From: CAYFYS01 sp965202905
GTDB lineage: Bacteria > Pseudomonadota > Alphaproteobacteria > MPNO01
NCBI GenBank assembly: GCA_965202905.1
Contig: OZ241868.1
Coordinates: 3,472,001 to 3,536,000, forward strand
DNA: 64,000 nucleotides
Reading direction: 5' to 3'
Part shown: positions 35,464 through 44,026 of the stretch, in pieces
Layout of the letters: every line of letters starts with the position of its first letter
Position numbering within the stretch: position 1 is the stretch's first letter
Translations under genes and position numbers: made by a program
Notes under the pieces: generated by a model
The model's database searches: none
Told to the model about the DNA's origin: nothing
What the model saw: the letters and a program-made list of their open reading frames with translations, nothing else

Positions 35464-36274
35464 CGACGCTCTCGTGGCCGCCGAGGCCCGGGCGGTACTT
35501 CTTGTCGAGGAAATCGCCGATTCCCTCCTTGCGGAACGCATCGTCCTGGCGCGCGGTATGCTGGGCCTCCATCGCCGATGCGTAGCTCATCGCGGTATCC
35601 CAGTCCATGTCCAGCGAGAAGCGGTAGGCGTCCTTGGTCGCGCGCAGCGCGGAGGGATCCTTGGCGGCGATCTCCCGCGCCGCGCTCATCGTCTCCTCGC
35701 GCAGCGTCTCGGCCGGGAAGGCGAAGTTCACGAAGCCGATCCCGGCCGCGACCTTGCCCGAGAACGGCCGGCCGGTCATCGCATACCAGAGATAGTCGCG
35801 CGGGCGCAGCAGATTGCCCATCGATTTCGAGACGCTGCCGCCGGGGAACATCTTGAAGTTGATCTCGCTCAGCCCCATCCTGGCGTCCTCGGCCGCGACG
35901 GCCAGATCGCAGGCCTCGACGATCGTGAACGCGCCGCCGAAGCAATGGCCGTTGACCATGGCGATGGTCGGCTTGGGGAAATGGCGCAGCGTCCGGCCAC
36001 GCCATTCGATCGAGATCCGGGTAATCCGGTCATATTCGGCCGGCTTGGACTTGAGTTCGATGAAGAACTCCTTGAGGTCCATCCCGGCCGAGAACGAGTC
36101 GCCGGCGCCGGTGATCACCAGCACCCGGACCGCGTCGTCGTAGCGCAGCGCCTCCAGCGCCGCGGTCACCTCCTCGTGCAGGCGCGGGTTCATCGCGTTC
36201 TTCTTTTCCGGCCGGTTCAGCGTGAGCACGCCGACCCCGTCCTCGACATCGATCCTGATCGTCTCCCAGGCCAT
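35450..36274 (-). CDS. Enoyl-CoA hydratase family, p-hydroxycinnamoyl-CoA hydratase/lyase-like
   Basis: Crotonase-fold enzyme of 274 residues. Oxyanion-hole segments are GDSFSAGMDLKEFF and MVNGHCFGGAFT. AGMDLKEFF, GLSEINFKMFPGGSVSKSM, MTGRPFSGKVAA and the C-terminal FLDKKYRPGL follow feruloyl/p-coumaroyl-CoA hydratase-lyase (Ech/HCHL) closely as I recall it, rather than fatty-acid hydratases. Such enzymes cleave feruloyl-CoA to vanillin and acetyl-CoA. First gene of a seven-gene leftward run. No feruloyl-CoA synthetase is in the window. Confidence 0.75.
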   Translation of the reverse strand: MAWETIRIDVEDGVGVLTLNRPEKKNAMNPRLHEEVTAALEALRYDDAVRVLVITGAGDSFSAGMDLKEFFIELKSKPAEYDRITRISIEWRGRTLRHFPKPTIAMVNGHCFGGAFTIVEACDLAVAAEDARMGLSEINFKMFPGGSVSKSMGNLLRPRDYLWYAMTGRPFSGKVAAGIGFVNFAFPAETLREETMSAAREIAAKDPSALRATKDAYRFSLDMDWDTAMSYASAMEAQHTARQDDAFRKEGIGDFLDKKYRPGLGGHESVEAGR

Positions 36275-36306
36275 CGCCCACCCTCCCCACGGTCTCGAAG
36301 ACCAAT

Positions 36307-36329
36307 TCGTTAGCTTGCGAACGACTAAC
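36307..36329. promoter_or_regulatory. Imperfect palindrome upstream of the catabolic run
   Basis: Nested inverted repeats TCGTT / AACGA (36307-36324) and GTTAG / CTAAC (36309-36329), 33-55 bp upstream of the hydratase-lyase-like start. Size and position suit a MarR-type operator; a MarR gene lies at 37755-38225. No experimental or strong consensus support. Confidence 0.35.
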
Positions 36330-36470
36330 CATTGGGGGTGCGGGAGTCAATCGGCGCGGCCGGTGCGGCGCCGGGCGGGCGTGAAACTTATAGGCTTGCC
36401 CGATGCGGTCGGCGGCATAGAGTGACGCCCGGCGGCGCACGCGATCGGCGCACGCGATCGGCGGACGGGC

Positions 36471-37697
36471 ATGACCAGGAAGGACGGCGGGCGCGGGCTG
36501 TTTCCGGCCGAGAGCGGCGGACCTCCCGACGATGTCCTGCAATCCCGCACCACAGGGAACCGCACCACGGGGAACCGCACCACGGGGAACCGCACCACGG
36601 GGATCGTTCCCTATCAGGGCATCCGCGCGCTGATTCGCGAGGGGACGATCGAGTGCGCCCGGGACATGGAGCGATCGCAGGTGCAGCCGGCGAGCCTGGA
36701 TCTGCGTCTGGGCCGGCACGCCTACCGGGTGCGCGCGAGCTTCCTGCCCGGCCCGGCCGCCACGGTCCGGGAACGGATCGAGCAACTCGACGGGCTGCCG
36801 CCGATCGATCTGAGCGACGGGGCGGTCCTGGAGAAGGGCTGCGTCTATGTCGCCGAGATCGAGGAGAGTGTCCGCCTGTCGAGCGACCTTCTGGGCGTCG
36901 CCAACCCGAAGAGCTCGATCGGGCGGCTCGACGTGCTGACCCGCCTTGTCGCCGACCGGGCGACCGCCTTCGACCGGATCGAGACCGGCTACCGGGGACC
37001 GCTGTTCGTCGAGATCGCGCCCCAGACCTTCAGCATCGTCGTCCGCCGGGGGTCGCGGCTGACCCAGGTCAGATTCCAGCGCGGCAAGCCCGCCATACCG
37101 GCGAGCGAAATCCAATCGTGCTACGAAAGCGGACATCTGCTGCGGGTCGAGGGCGAGCGGCTGCCGCTGCGGGATGCGATGATCCCGGTGACCGTGGATT
37201 TGCGCGGCGCCGAGGCGGACGCGCCGGTCGGCTACCGGGCGAAGAAGAACACCAACAAGATCGACGTGGACACGCCCGATCGCTACGACCCCAACGATTT
37301 CTGGGAGAAGATGCCGGCCGAGCACGGCCGCATCTACCTGGATCGCGGCGACTTCTACATCCTGGGCACGCGGGAGGATGTCGGCGTGCCGCCGCAATTC
37401 GCCGCCGAGATGGTGCCGTTCGATCCGGCCTCGGGCGAATTCCGCGCCCACTATGCCGGCTTCTTCGATCCCGGGTTCGGCTGGATGAACGGCCAGGCTT
37501 GCGGCAGCAAGGCGGTCCTGGAGGTGCGCTCTTACGGCGTCTCGTTCTCGCTCGAACACGCCCAGATCGTCGGCTGGCTTCGCTACTCGCGGATCGCCGG
37601 CGGCAAGCCGGACAAGATCTACGGCGCGGATCTCGATTCCAGCTACCAGGGGCAGGGCATCGCGCTGTCCAGGCACTTCAAGCCGTTCGACCGCTGA
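36471..37697 (+). CDS. dcd: 2'-deoxycytidine 5'-triphosphate deaminase, two-domain form
   Basis: Converts dCTP to dUTP for thymidylate synthesis. 408 residues with two tandem dUTPase/Dcd-fold domains (about 47-230 and 235-405), the long form found in alphaproteobacteria. RSQVQPASLDLRLG, ANPKSSIGRLDVLTRLVAD and QVRFQRG in domain one, and QACGSKAVLEVRSYGV in domain two, are typical. The N-terminal 45 residues are an addition containing four in-frame copies of RTTGN/I generated by a 15-bp tandem repeat, then IVPYQGIRALIREG starts the conserved protein. Confidence 0.9.
   Translation: MTRKDGGRGLFPAESGGPPDDVLQSRTTGNRTTGNRTTGNRTTGIVPYQGIRALIREGTIECARDMERSQVQPASLDLRLGRHAYRVRASFLPGPAATVRERIEQLDGLPPIDLSDGAVLEKGCVYVAEIEESVRLSSDLLGVANPKSSIGRLDVLTRLVADRATAFDRIETGYRGPLFVEIAPQTFSIVVRRGSRLTQVRFQRGKPAIPASEIQSCYESGHLLRVEGERLPLRDAMIPVTVDLRGAEADAPVGYRAKKNTNKIDVDTPDRYDPNDFWEKMPAEHGRIYLDRGDFYILGTREDVGVPPQFAAEMVPFDPASGEFRAHYAGFFDPGFGWMNGQACGSKAVLEVRSYGVSFSLEHAQIVGWLRYSRIAGGKPDKIYGADLDSSYQGQGIALSRHFKPFDR
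36546..36605. repeat. 15-bp tandem repeat, four copies, in-frame in dcd
   Basis: CGCACCACGGGGAAC units at 36546, 36561, 36576 and 36591 with one change in the first and one in the last. Each encodes RTTGN (RTTGI in the last). In-frame copy changes would only lengthen or shorten the N-terminal tail. Confidence 0.93.
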
Positions 37698-37714
37698 GCC
37701 GCTCCGGGAGCTTT

Positions 37715-37752
37715 CATCGCCGCCCCGGGTGTACATCGCCGCCCCGGGTGTA
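37715..37752. repeat. 19-bp tandem duplication between dcd and marR
   Basis: CATCGCCGCCCCGGGTGTA occurs twice in perfect tandem (37715-37733, 37734-37752), ending two bases before the ATG at 37755. Confidence 0.93.
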
Positions 37753-37754
37753 CT

Positions 37755-38225
37755 ATGTCGTTGGCCATGTCGAGACACGACGAGTTCGCGCCGGAGGAGA
37801 CGGTGGGATTTCTGCTGTGGGACACCACCCGGGCGTTCTCCACCCGCTTCTCCAGACGCATTTCGCGCCACGGGGTGACGTTCGGGCTGTGGCCGTTCCT
37901 GCGCGCGCTGTGGGAGGAGGACGGGCTTACCCAGCGCGAGCTGTCCGAGCGGGTCCGGATGAAGGGACCGACCACGGTCGCGGCGGTCAACCGGCTGGAG
38001 GAGCGCGGCCTGGTCAAGCGGGTCGACAACGCCGATGACGGCCGGATGATCAACGTCTTCCTGACCGCGAAGGGACGCCAGACCTACGACCTCGTCATGC
38101 CGGAAGTCGAAGCGATGAACCGGCAGGGCGTGGCCAATCTCACCCGCGACGAGCAGGAGCAGCTCAAATCTCTGCTGCGCGGCCTGCGCAGCAACATCCT
38201 CGCCGATGGCCGGAACGGCGGCTGA
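37755..38225 (+). CDS. MarR family transcriptional regulator
   Basis: 156 residues, winged-helix DNA-binding regulator. GLTQRELSERVRMKGPTTVA is the recognition-helix region and LVKRVDNADDGRMINVFLT the wing with the conserved D-R salt-bridge pair. ATG 37755 or 37767. The upstream spacer is a 19-bp duplication. MarR proteins often control hydroxycinnamate catabolism and efflux; the adjacent Bcr/CflA exporter and the catabolic run at 28.9-36.3 kb are the candidate targets. Confidence 0.88.
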   Translation: MSLAMSRHDEFAPEETVGFLLWDTTRAFSTRFSRRISRHGVTFGLWPFLRALWEEDGLTQRELSERVRMKGPTTVAAVNRLEERGLVKRVDNADDGRMINVFLTAKGRQTYDLVMPEVEAMNRQGVANLTRDEQEQLKSLLRGLRSNILADGRNGG

Positions 38226-38243
38226 ATCCCCGGTGGACCGCGC

Positions 38244-39443
38244 GTGAGGTCCGCGCCGGCGGCGGGTGGCCCCAAACGCGCCGGCCTGGTCGTCCTGCTC
38301 GGCATGTTGCTGGCGACGCTGCCCTTTGCGATCGACCTGACCCTGCCGTCGATGCCGATGACCGCGGCTGCCTTCGGCGTCAGCAATGCGGCGGTTCAGT
38401 TCAGCCTCAGCGCCTTCGTCGCCGGGCTGGCGGCCGGGCAGCTCATCTACGGGCCGCTGTCGGACCGGTTCGGCCGCAAGCCGATTCTGCTGGTCGGTCT
38501 CGGCCTTTTTTCCGTCGCCTCGCTCGGATGCGGGCTTGCGGCGTCGATCGATGCGCTGATCGCCTTCCGCGCGCTGCACGGCCTGTCGGCCTGTGCGATG
38601 GCGGTGCTGGCCCGTGCGGTGGTCCGCGACCTGTTCCGCGACGAAGACGCGGCGCGCATGTACGCCCAGATCATGGCGGTTCACGGCCTCGCGCCCATCA
38701 TCGGGCCCATCCTCGGGGCGCAGCTTGCGGTCCGGGTCGGCTGGCAGGCCGCTTTCTGGTTCGTCGGCGCCTACGCCGCGATTCTGTTCGTGCTGGTCTG
38801 GCGCTGGTTCGGCGAATCGCTCGCCGAACGCGATCCGGCAGCCATAAGGCCGGCCGATATGTTGCTCAACTATTTCCGCGTGCTGAACGACCGGCGCTAT
38901 GTCGGCTATCTGCTCTGCATGGCGGCGTGCTATTGCGGGCTGTTCGCTTTTCTCTTCGCTTCGCCGGCGACGCTCATCGAGCATTTCGGCGTCTCGGTGA
39001 CGAATTTCGGCTATCTGTTCGCCGGCACGATGCTGGTTTACGTGATCGGCACATGGGCCAGCGCCCGGCTGGTCCGGCGACGCGCGATCGCCGGGCTGAT
39101 CGTGCCCGGCGCGCTGCTGATGGCGGCTTCGGGCGCCGCGATGGCCGCGCTGGGGCTCGCGCGGGTCGATGCGGCGGCGGCGGTCGTCGCGCCGATGGCG
39201 GTGTTCATGTTCGCCTTCTGCTTCATCGTGCCGCCGGCCCAGGCGGCGGCGATGTCGCTGTTCGACCGCAACACCGGCGCCGCCGCCTCGATGATGGGCT
39301 TCGTCCAGCTCGCCTTCAGCTCGGTGACCGGCGCGCTGCTGGGCTATTTCGCCGACGGCACCCAGATCCCGATGGCCGTCGCCATCGGGATCGCCTCGCT
39401 GTGCCCGATCGCCGCCTACGCCTTGATCGTCCGGCCGCCTTGA
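38244..39443 (+). CDS. MFS exporter, Bcr/CflA family
   Basis: 399 residues, about twelve transmembrane helices, GTG start. IDLTLPSMPMTAAAFGVS in helix 1, the motif A loop GPLSDRFGRKPILL and the motif C-like AVHGLAPIIGPILGAQLA identify the drug/H+ antiporter-1 (12-TMS) Bcr/CflA branch. 18 bp after marR, so probably co-transcribed and repressed by it. Exported compound unknown. Confidence 0.9.
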   Translation: MRSAPAAGGPKRAGLVVLLGMLLATLPFAIDLTLPSMPMTAAAFGVSNAAVQFSLSAFVAGLAAGQLIYGPLSDRFGRKPILLVGLGLFSVASLGCGLAASIDALIAFRALHGLSACAMAVLARAVVRDLFRDEDAARMYAQIMAVHGLAPIIGPILGAQLAVRVGWQAAFWFVGAYAAILFVLVWRWFGESLAERDPAAIRPADMLLNYFRVLNDRRYVGYLLCMAACYCGLFAFLFASPATLIEHFGVSVTNFGYLFAGTMLVYVIGTWASARLVRRRAIAGLIVPGALLMAASGAAMAALGLARVDAAAAVVAPMAVFMFAFCFIVPPAQAAAMSLFDRNTGAAASMMGFVQLAFSSVTGALLGYFADGTQIPMAVAIGIASLCPIAAYALIVRPP

Positions 39444-39534
39444 TCATCCGGCTGGCCCCCACCCGGACACGACCGAAGTGGAAGCCGGGGCCGGCGGAAC
39501 CGCGTAACGGGGCGATCGCCGCCGCCCACCGCCT

Positions 39535-40359
39535 TCAAACCGCGCCGGCAACCCCTTGCTCGACGCGAAGCCGGTGCAGCAAGCCCCGGTCCTCCTCGGT
39601 GAGCCTGACCCGGTCATGCATCGGCTCGCGAGCATGGCATTCAGCGCAAAGCGCTCGGAGGTTCTCGAGCCCGTTGTCACTCGTCACACCGTTCCGGTGG
39701 TGGCAGTGCAGTAGTTTTCGATGGCTGGAGAGGTTGACCAAGCACTTCTCACAGGTCCAGCCTTCCTTTTCCCTGTATGTTCTGGAAATGCGAACCCAGT
39801 TCCGAGGACGACCACCCGGCGGCGCCGTTGTATCGGTGTTCGGCGGGAGGTCGTGGAAGAATGTCTCATGGTCACGAAAAAAGCTCGATATGGAGAATTC
39901 GGGCCAGTCGTCGTCCAAGCCGAGGGTGTACACGCAGTTCTTGCAAACGTATAGCTCGACCTCCTCCAGCTTTTCCACTTCTCTGGTGTTCGGATCAGTC
40001 GATTCGACTTTGAAAAAGCCGTCCGTCCGTTCGGTGACAACGTATCTATCGAATCTGCCGCCCCTACGCATGTTCCTTAGAGTTCGGCACTCGGCGATAT
40101 GAAAACGTTTGGATTTTTCTGGATGATTCAACAGCGTTTGTTTACTGAGACCAGTATCTTTTATGTAAAGAATGATCTGTCGTCCGTTGTAAGCGAGTGG
40201 ACCGTTGGGACCGATTGGTTGGACTCGATCGAGATCCCGTATTTCGGTTTCGATCGGTTCACGTTCCACCGGTTTCAGCCCGCTCTCCCAAGACGACAGC
40301 GACGCTCCCATCGTCCGACGCACTCTTTCGAGTTCCGGAAAGTTCGCAAGCAGCTTCAC
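39535..40359 (-). CDS. HNH endonuclease, ZorE-like effector of Zorya
   Basis: 274 residues from a GTG at 40359 that overlaps the zorB stop (GTGA). The C-terminal HNH domain is WTCEKCLVNLSSHRKLLHCH, then HRNGVTSDNGLENLRALC and AECHARE: the first His-His, the middle Asn and last His form the nuclease, and CxxC pairs (CEKC, CAEC) bind zinc. A further CKNC lies near residue 135. The N-terminal 120 residues are unlike anything I recognise. Base composition is clearly more AT-rich than the flanks, suggesting horizontal acquisition. As third gene after ZorA and ZorB it matches the type II Zorya effector ZorE. Confidence 0.8.
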   Translation of the reverse strand: MKLLANFPELERVRRTMGASLSSWESGLKPVEREPIETEIRDLDRVQPIGPNGPLAYNGRQIILYIKDTGLSKQTLLNHPEKSKRFHIAECRTLRNMRRGGRFDRYVVTERTDGFFKVESTDPNTREVEKLEEVELYVCKNCVYTLGLDDDWPEFSISSFFRDHETFFHDLPPNTDTTAPPGGRPRNWVRISRTYREKEGWTCEKCLVNLSSHRKLLHCHHRNGVTSDNGLENLRALCAECHAREPMHDRVRLTEEDRGLLHRLRVEQGVAGAV

Positions 40360-41081
40360 TCGACGGCCTCGGTGATCTCCAGGGTCTCGATGATTTTCAC
40401 GACCTGGCGTTTGGCGTTGGTGCGCACCCGGAACTCGACCCGCCGGGACCGGGCGCGGTCCTCGACGCCGCCGGTCAGGATCGGTCGGCTCGATGACATG
40501 CCGGTCGCGGTCAGACGCCGGCGCGCCCATTCCCGGAACGGCCCGGCGGCGGGGAGAAGCAGGCCGAATTCCAGCACGGAGCGCGTCCGCGCCTGAGACA
40601 GCGCCATATTCTTGAAATAGGCGTCTTCCCGGCTCGTCGCCTCCAGCCAGACCGAAGATGTGTGACCTTCGACCCGCACTTCCTCGATGGCGTCCTTGAA
40701 GCGGTTGAGAACCCGCAGGTATCGCGGGAAGAAATCGGAGAGTATGGCGCGGAATTTCGGCTTCAACTCCGGCCTCGCGCTGTCGAAAAGAACCTCGGGC
40801 GCCTTGAAGCGGACGGTCAGGGTCTCGCGCTCCAACTCCGCGTTCCAGCGTTCCAGGTCGTCCCGGAACTCGTCGCGCAACGCTGTGTAGATATCGGCTT
40901 CCGAGTCGTTCCAGGTGGCGGCGATGGTCCGAATCGCGGCCTGGGTGTTCTCTATGGGCCGAATGTACGAGATGGCGATGAACAGGAAAATGACCATCAG
41001 CCCGGCCATCAGATCGCCGACGGAGATCCAGTGATCCTCGTCGCGCCGTCCGCTCCGGCCGAAAATCCGTGCGGTGCTCAT
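40356..41081 (-). CDS. zorB: ZorB-like MotB/OmpA-domain membrane protein
   Basis: 241 residues. One N-terminal transmembrane helix, WISVGDLMAGLMVIFLFIAI, with an acidic residue (Asp23) at its start like the proton-binding Asp of MotB. A C-terminal OmpA-like peptidoglycan-binding domain follows: VRVEGHTSS, then LSQARTRSVLEFGL. Forms the stator with ZorA; in Zorya it anchors the complex to the cell wall and senses phage perturbation. Its ATG overlaps the zorA stop (ATGA) and its stop overlaps the HNH gene start, so all three are coupled. Confidence 0.85.
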   Translation of the reverse strand: MSTARIFGRSGRRDEDHWISVGDLMAGLMVIFLFIAISYIRPIENTQAAIRTIAATWNDSEADIYTALRDEFRDDLERWNAELERETLTVRFKAPEVLFDSARPELKPKFRAILSDFFPRYLRVLNRFKDAIEEVRVEGHTSSVWLEATSREDAYFKNMALSQARTRSVLEFGLLLPAAGPFREWARRRLTATGMSSSRPILTGGVEDRARSRRVEFRVRTNAKRQVVKIIETLEITEAVE

Positions 41082-42470
41082 CGCGCCCTTCCCGGGCCCG
41101 CTCGTTCAGCCATTTCGAGAAGCTCTCGCAATCTTTGTGTAAGTGGTCCGTAATCTGAAACGAATTTTTCAGACAAAGAGGCGAGTTGCCGTCCCATGAG
41201 ATCGATGGCTTTGGTCAACTCTTGTTGCATTTGTTGGTCGAAGTTCTGAATATTTTCCTGAGCTTGACGCAGTTGATCCCGGTGTTGTCTCTGCATCTCG
41301 TTGGCGGAGTCTCCTATTATATTGGTGTGTCCGGCGAGGGCCGCCGACAGCTGTGTTCGGACATCCTCCAGGGCCGCATCCAAGGAGGCCCGGAAGGCAA
41401 ACTTGCATCTCGTTTTGTTTGTCCAGGGCGTCGCCGACTGCGGCGGAAAAGCCTTCGGTCAACCCCGCGATATTCTTCTCGATCGTTGGAAACGCCTCCA
41501 GCGCGCGATCCTTGAGGCTGGCGACGGCATCCAGATGCACCTTCATCTCGTCCGTCGCCGCCCCGAAACCGGCCAACAACCCCTGCAGAGTCTCCGTCGT
41601 CGCGGCGAAATCGTTCAGCAGCACCTGTAACGCCGCGAGCGCACCGGGAATTTGTTCCGCAATTTGCGTAATTTGCGCCCCGTGTTCGGCGATGCGGCGC
41701 AGGGCGTCTTCCGAAACCTGGAGAGCCGCTACGGCCATCGCGATGCGCTCCTCCATCGTCTCGACATGGGTCCTGTACCGTTCCTGCCACTCCAGCAGCG
41801 CGCCGACCGCCTCGTTCAACTGCTTGAAGTTCTCGCCGAACTGCTCGTTCAACTGCGTGTTGAACTCCCGGATCACCCGTTCCAAGGCCTCGACAAGGGA
41901 GCGTGAATTGTTCTCCGCCATCGTTTCGGCGAACTGTCTGAATTCGGCGATTAGCTGACGGTTTCCGTCTTCGACCGATAGCCGGAGCTTCTGCGTCTGG
42001 GTCATCAGGCTGCCGTCGCCGTCGGATGAAATGGCGTTGCGCAGCCCGGTCAGAGCGTCGGCCTGGCTGTCGGCCGATCGTGAGATCGTGTTGTCGATCT
42101 CGCGCAGCGTCTGATGAATCGCCGCCGGCGTCGCCTCGCCGCCGGCGTCTGGACGGGATGGAAGCGAGGCCTCCAGGACGCGCAGCAAGACAGCCGCACC
42201 CATGCCGACGATACTGGTTGAGAACGCGATCTTCAACCCTTCCAGCAGCCGCGGGACACTTCGGTCTATCATGGCGACGTCGAATTGCAGCAAGCCCACG
42301 AAGACGCCGGTAAATGTCCCCAGGACGCCGATCGTCGTGCATAGCGCGGCGCCATCTCCGCGGAACCGCGGCGAGAAAAGGCTCAACGAGAAGACGACGG
42401 CAACGGCGAGGGAGAAGACGAGAACGACATCGTTGCCCAAAAAATCTGCAACGAATTGCCCCATGTCCAT
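41078..42470 (-). CDS. zorA: ZorA-like MotA/TolQ/ExbB-domain protein, frameshifted
   Basis: Proton-channel stator subunit with a long intracellular tail. TM segments: DVVLVFSLAVAVVFSLSLF, TTIGVLGTFTGVFVGLLQF (the MotA/ExbB GxLGTFxG motif) and LKIAFSTSIVGMGAAVLLRV. Residues about 120-460 are mostly helical coiled-coil, the ZorA tail. The frame from ATG 42470 is intact to codon CAA at 41405-41403; one extra base (position 41402) then shifts it, and the family-like C-terminus (LSEKFVSDYGPLTQRLRELL) continues in the next frame to a TGA at 41078-41080. Skipping that base gives 463 residues. Without it the protein ends after 77 unrelated residues at 41169. Confidence 0.8.
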
Positions 42471-42715
42471 CGAACGCCACCTTGCTTCGCCGCCGGCGGG
42501 GACTGTAGTGCGAACCCGGATCGCGGGCGAGTCCCGGCTTCCCCCTGGCCGGCGGCGGAAAGACCGCTATGCTCAACCCGCGCCGCCCCCGGTGGAACGG
42601 CGCGGGCAAGCCGGTTCCATCGGGCTTCTCGCCGGCTTTTCGCCCTCGCTCACGGCAGGGCTCATGGCGGAGAAAAACTCGCGGCGCGCCGCTCGATGAC
42701 GAGGATCGGGGAAGG

Positions 42716-44017
42716 ATGATCCCGCGCTATTCACGGCCGGAGATGGCCGCCTTGTGGGAGCCGGAGGCGAAGTTTCGCATCTGGCTCGAGATCGAGGCCC
42801 ATGCCTGCGATGCGCAGGCGGGGCTGGGGCTCATTCCGCGGGAGGCCGCCGAGGCGGTCCGCGAGAAGGGCGCCTTCGAGGTCGCGCGAATCGACGAGAT
42901 CGAGCGCGAGACCCGTCACGACGTGATCGCGTTCCTGACCAATCTCGCCGAGCATGTCGGGCCGCAGGCGCGCTTCGTCCACCAGGGCATGACGTCCTCG
43001 GACGTGCTCGATACCTGCCTGGCGGTCCAGCTCTCGCGCGCGGCCGACCTGCTGGTCGGCGGCGTCGAAGCGGTGATGGCCGCGCTCGGGCGCCGGGCGC
43101 GCGAGCACAAGCTGACGCCGTGTATCGGCCGCAGCCACGGGATCCACGCCGAACCCACGACCTTCGGGCTGAAGCTCGCCGGCCATTACGCCGAGTTCGC
43201 CCGCAACCGCGCCCGGCTCCTGGCCGCGCGCGCCGAGATCGCGACCTGCGCGATCTCGGGCGCCGTCGGGACGTTCGCCAACATCGACCCCCGCGTAGAG
43301 GCCCATGTCGCCCGGTGCATGGGGCTCGCGGTCGAGCCGGTCTCGACCCAGGTGATCCCGCGCGACCGCCACGCCATGTTCTTCGCCACGCTCGGCGTCG
43401 CCGCCGCGGCGATCGAGCGGCTGGCGGTCGAAATCCGCCATTTGCAGCGCACCGAAATGCGCGAGGCCGAGGAATATTTCGCGCCGGGCCAGAAAGGCTC
43501 GTCGGCGATGCCGCACAAGCGCAATCCGGTCCTGAGCGAGAACCTTACCGGGCTGGCGCGCCTCGTGCGCTCGCATGTCGCGCCCGCGCTGGAGAACGTC
43601 GCGCTGTGGCACGAGCGCGACATCTCCCATTCCTCGGTCGAGCGGGTGATCGCGCCGGACGCGACCATCGCGCTCGATTTCGCGCTGCACCGGCTGGCCG
43701 GGCTGGTCGAGCGTCTGGTGGTCTATCCCGGGCGGATGGCCGGGAACCTGAACGCGCTGGGCGGGCTGGTCCATTCCCAGCGCGTGCTGCTGGCCCTCGT
43801 CGAGGCCGGGCTGTCGCGCGAGGCCGCCTACGAGGCGGTCCAGCGCCACGCGATGCGGGTCTGGGAGGACGGCGCGGATTTCCGCAGCCTGCTCGCCGCC
43901 GATCCGGAAATCGCCGGCCGGCTCGACACGACGGCGCTCGATGCGCTGTTCGACCTGGACTACCACCTGGCCCGGGTCGAGACCGTCTTTGCGCGCGTCT
44001 TCGATGCGGGCGGCTGA
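42716..44017 (+). CDS. purB: Adenylosuccinate lyase
   Basis: 433 residues; cleaves SAICAR and adenylosuccinate in purine synthesis. Catalytic and signature regions are intact: QGMTSSDVLDT, GRSHGIHAEPT with the catalytic His, and the fumarase-superfamily signature GSSAMPHKRNP with the mobile-loop Ser. ATG 42716 follows GGGGAAGG. Divergent from the Zorya operon, 245 bp away; the spacer appears to have no gene. Confidence 0.96.
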   Translation: MIPRYSRPEMAALWEPEAKFRIWLEIEAHACDAQAGLGLIPREAAEAVREKGAFEVARIDEIERETRHDVIAFLTNLAEHVGPQARFVHQGMTSSDVLDTCLAVQLSRAADLLVGGVEAVMAALGRRAREHKLTPCIGRSHGIHAEPTTFGLKLAGHYAEFARNRARLLAARAEIATCAISGAVGTFANIDPRVEAHVARCMGLAVEPVSTQVIPRDRHAMFFATLGVAAAAIERLAVEIRHLQRTEMREAEEYFAPGQKGSSAMPHKRNPVLSENLTGLARLVRSHVAPALENVALWHERDISHSSVERVIAPDATIALDFALHRLAGLVERLVVYPGRMAGNLNALGGLVHSQRVLLALVEAGLSREAAYEAVQRHAMRVWEDGADFRSLLAADPEIAGRLDTTALDALFDLDYHLARVETVFARVFDAGG

Positions 44018-44026
44018 CCGCCCGGC

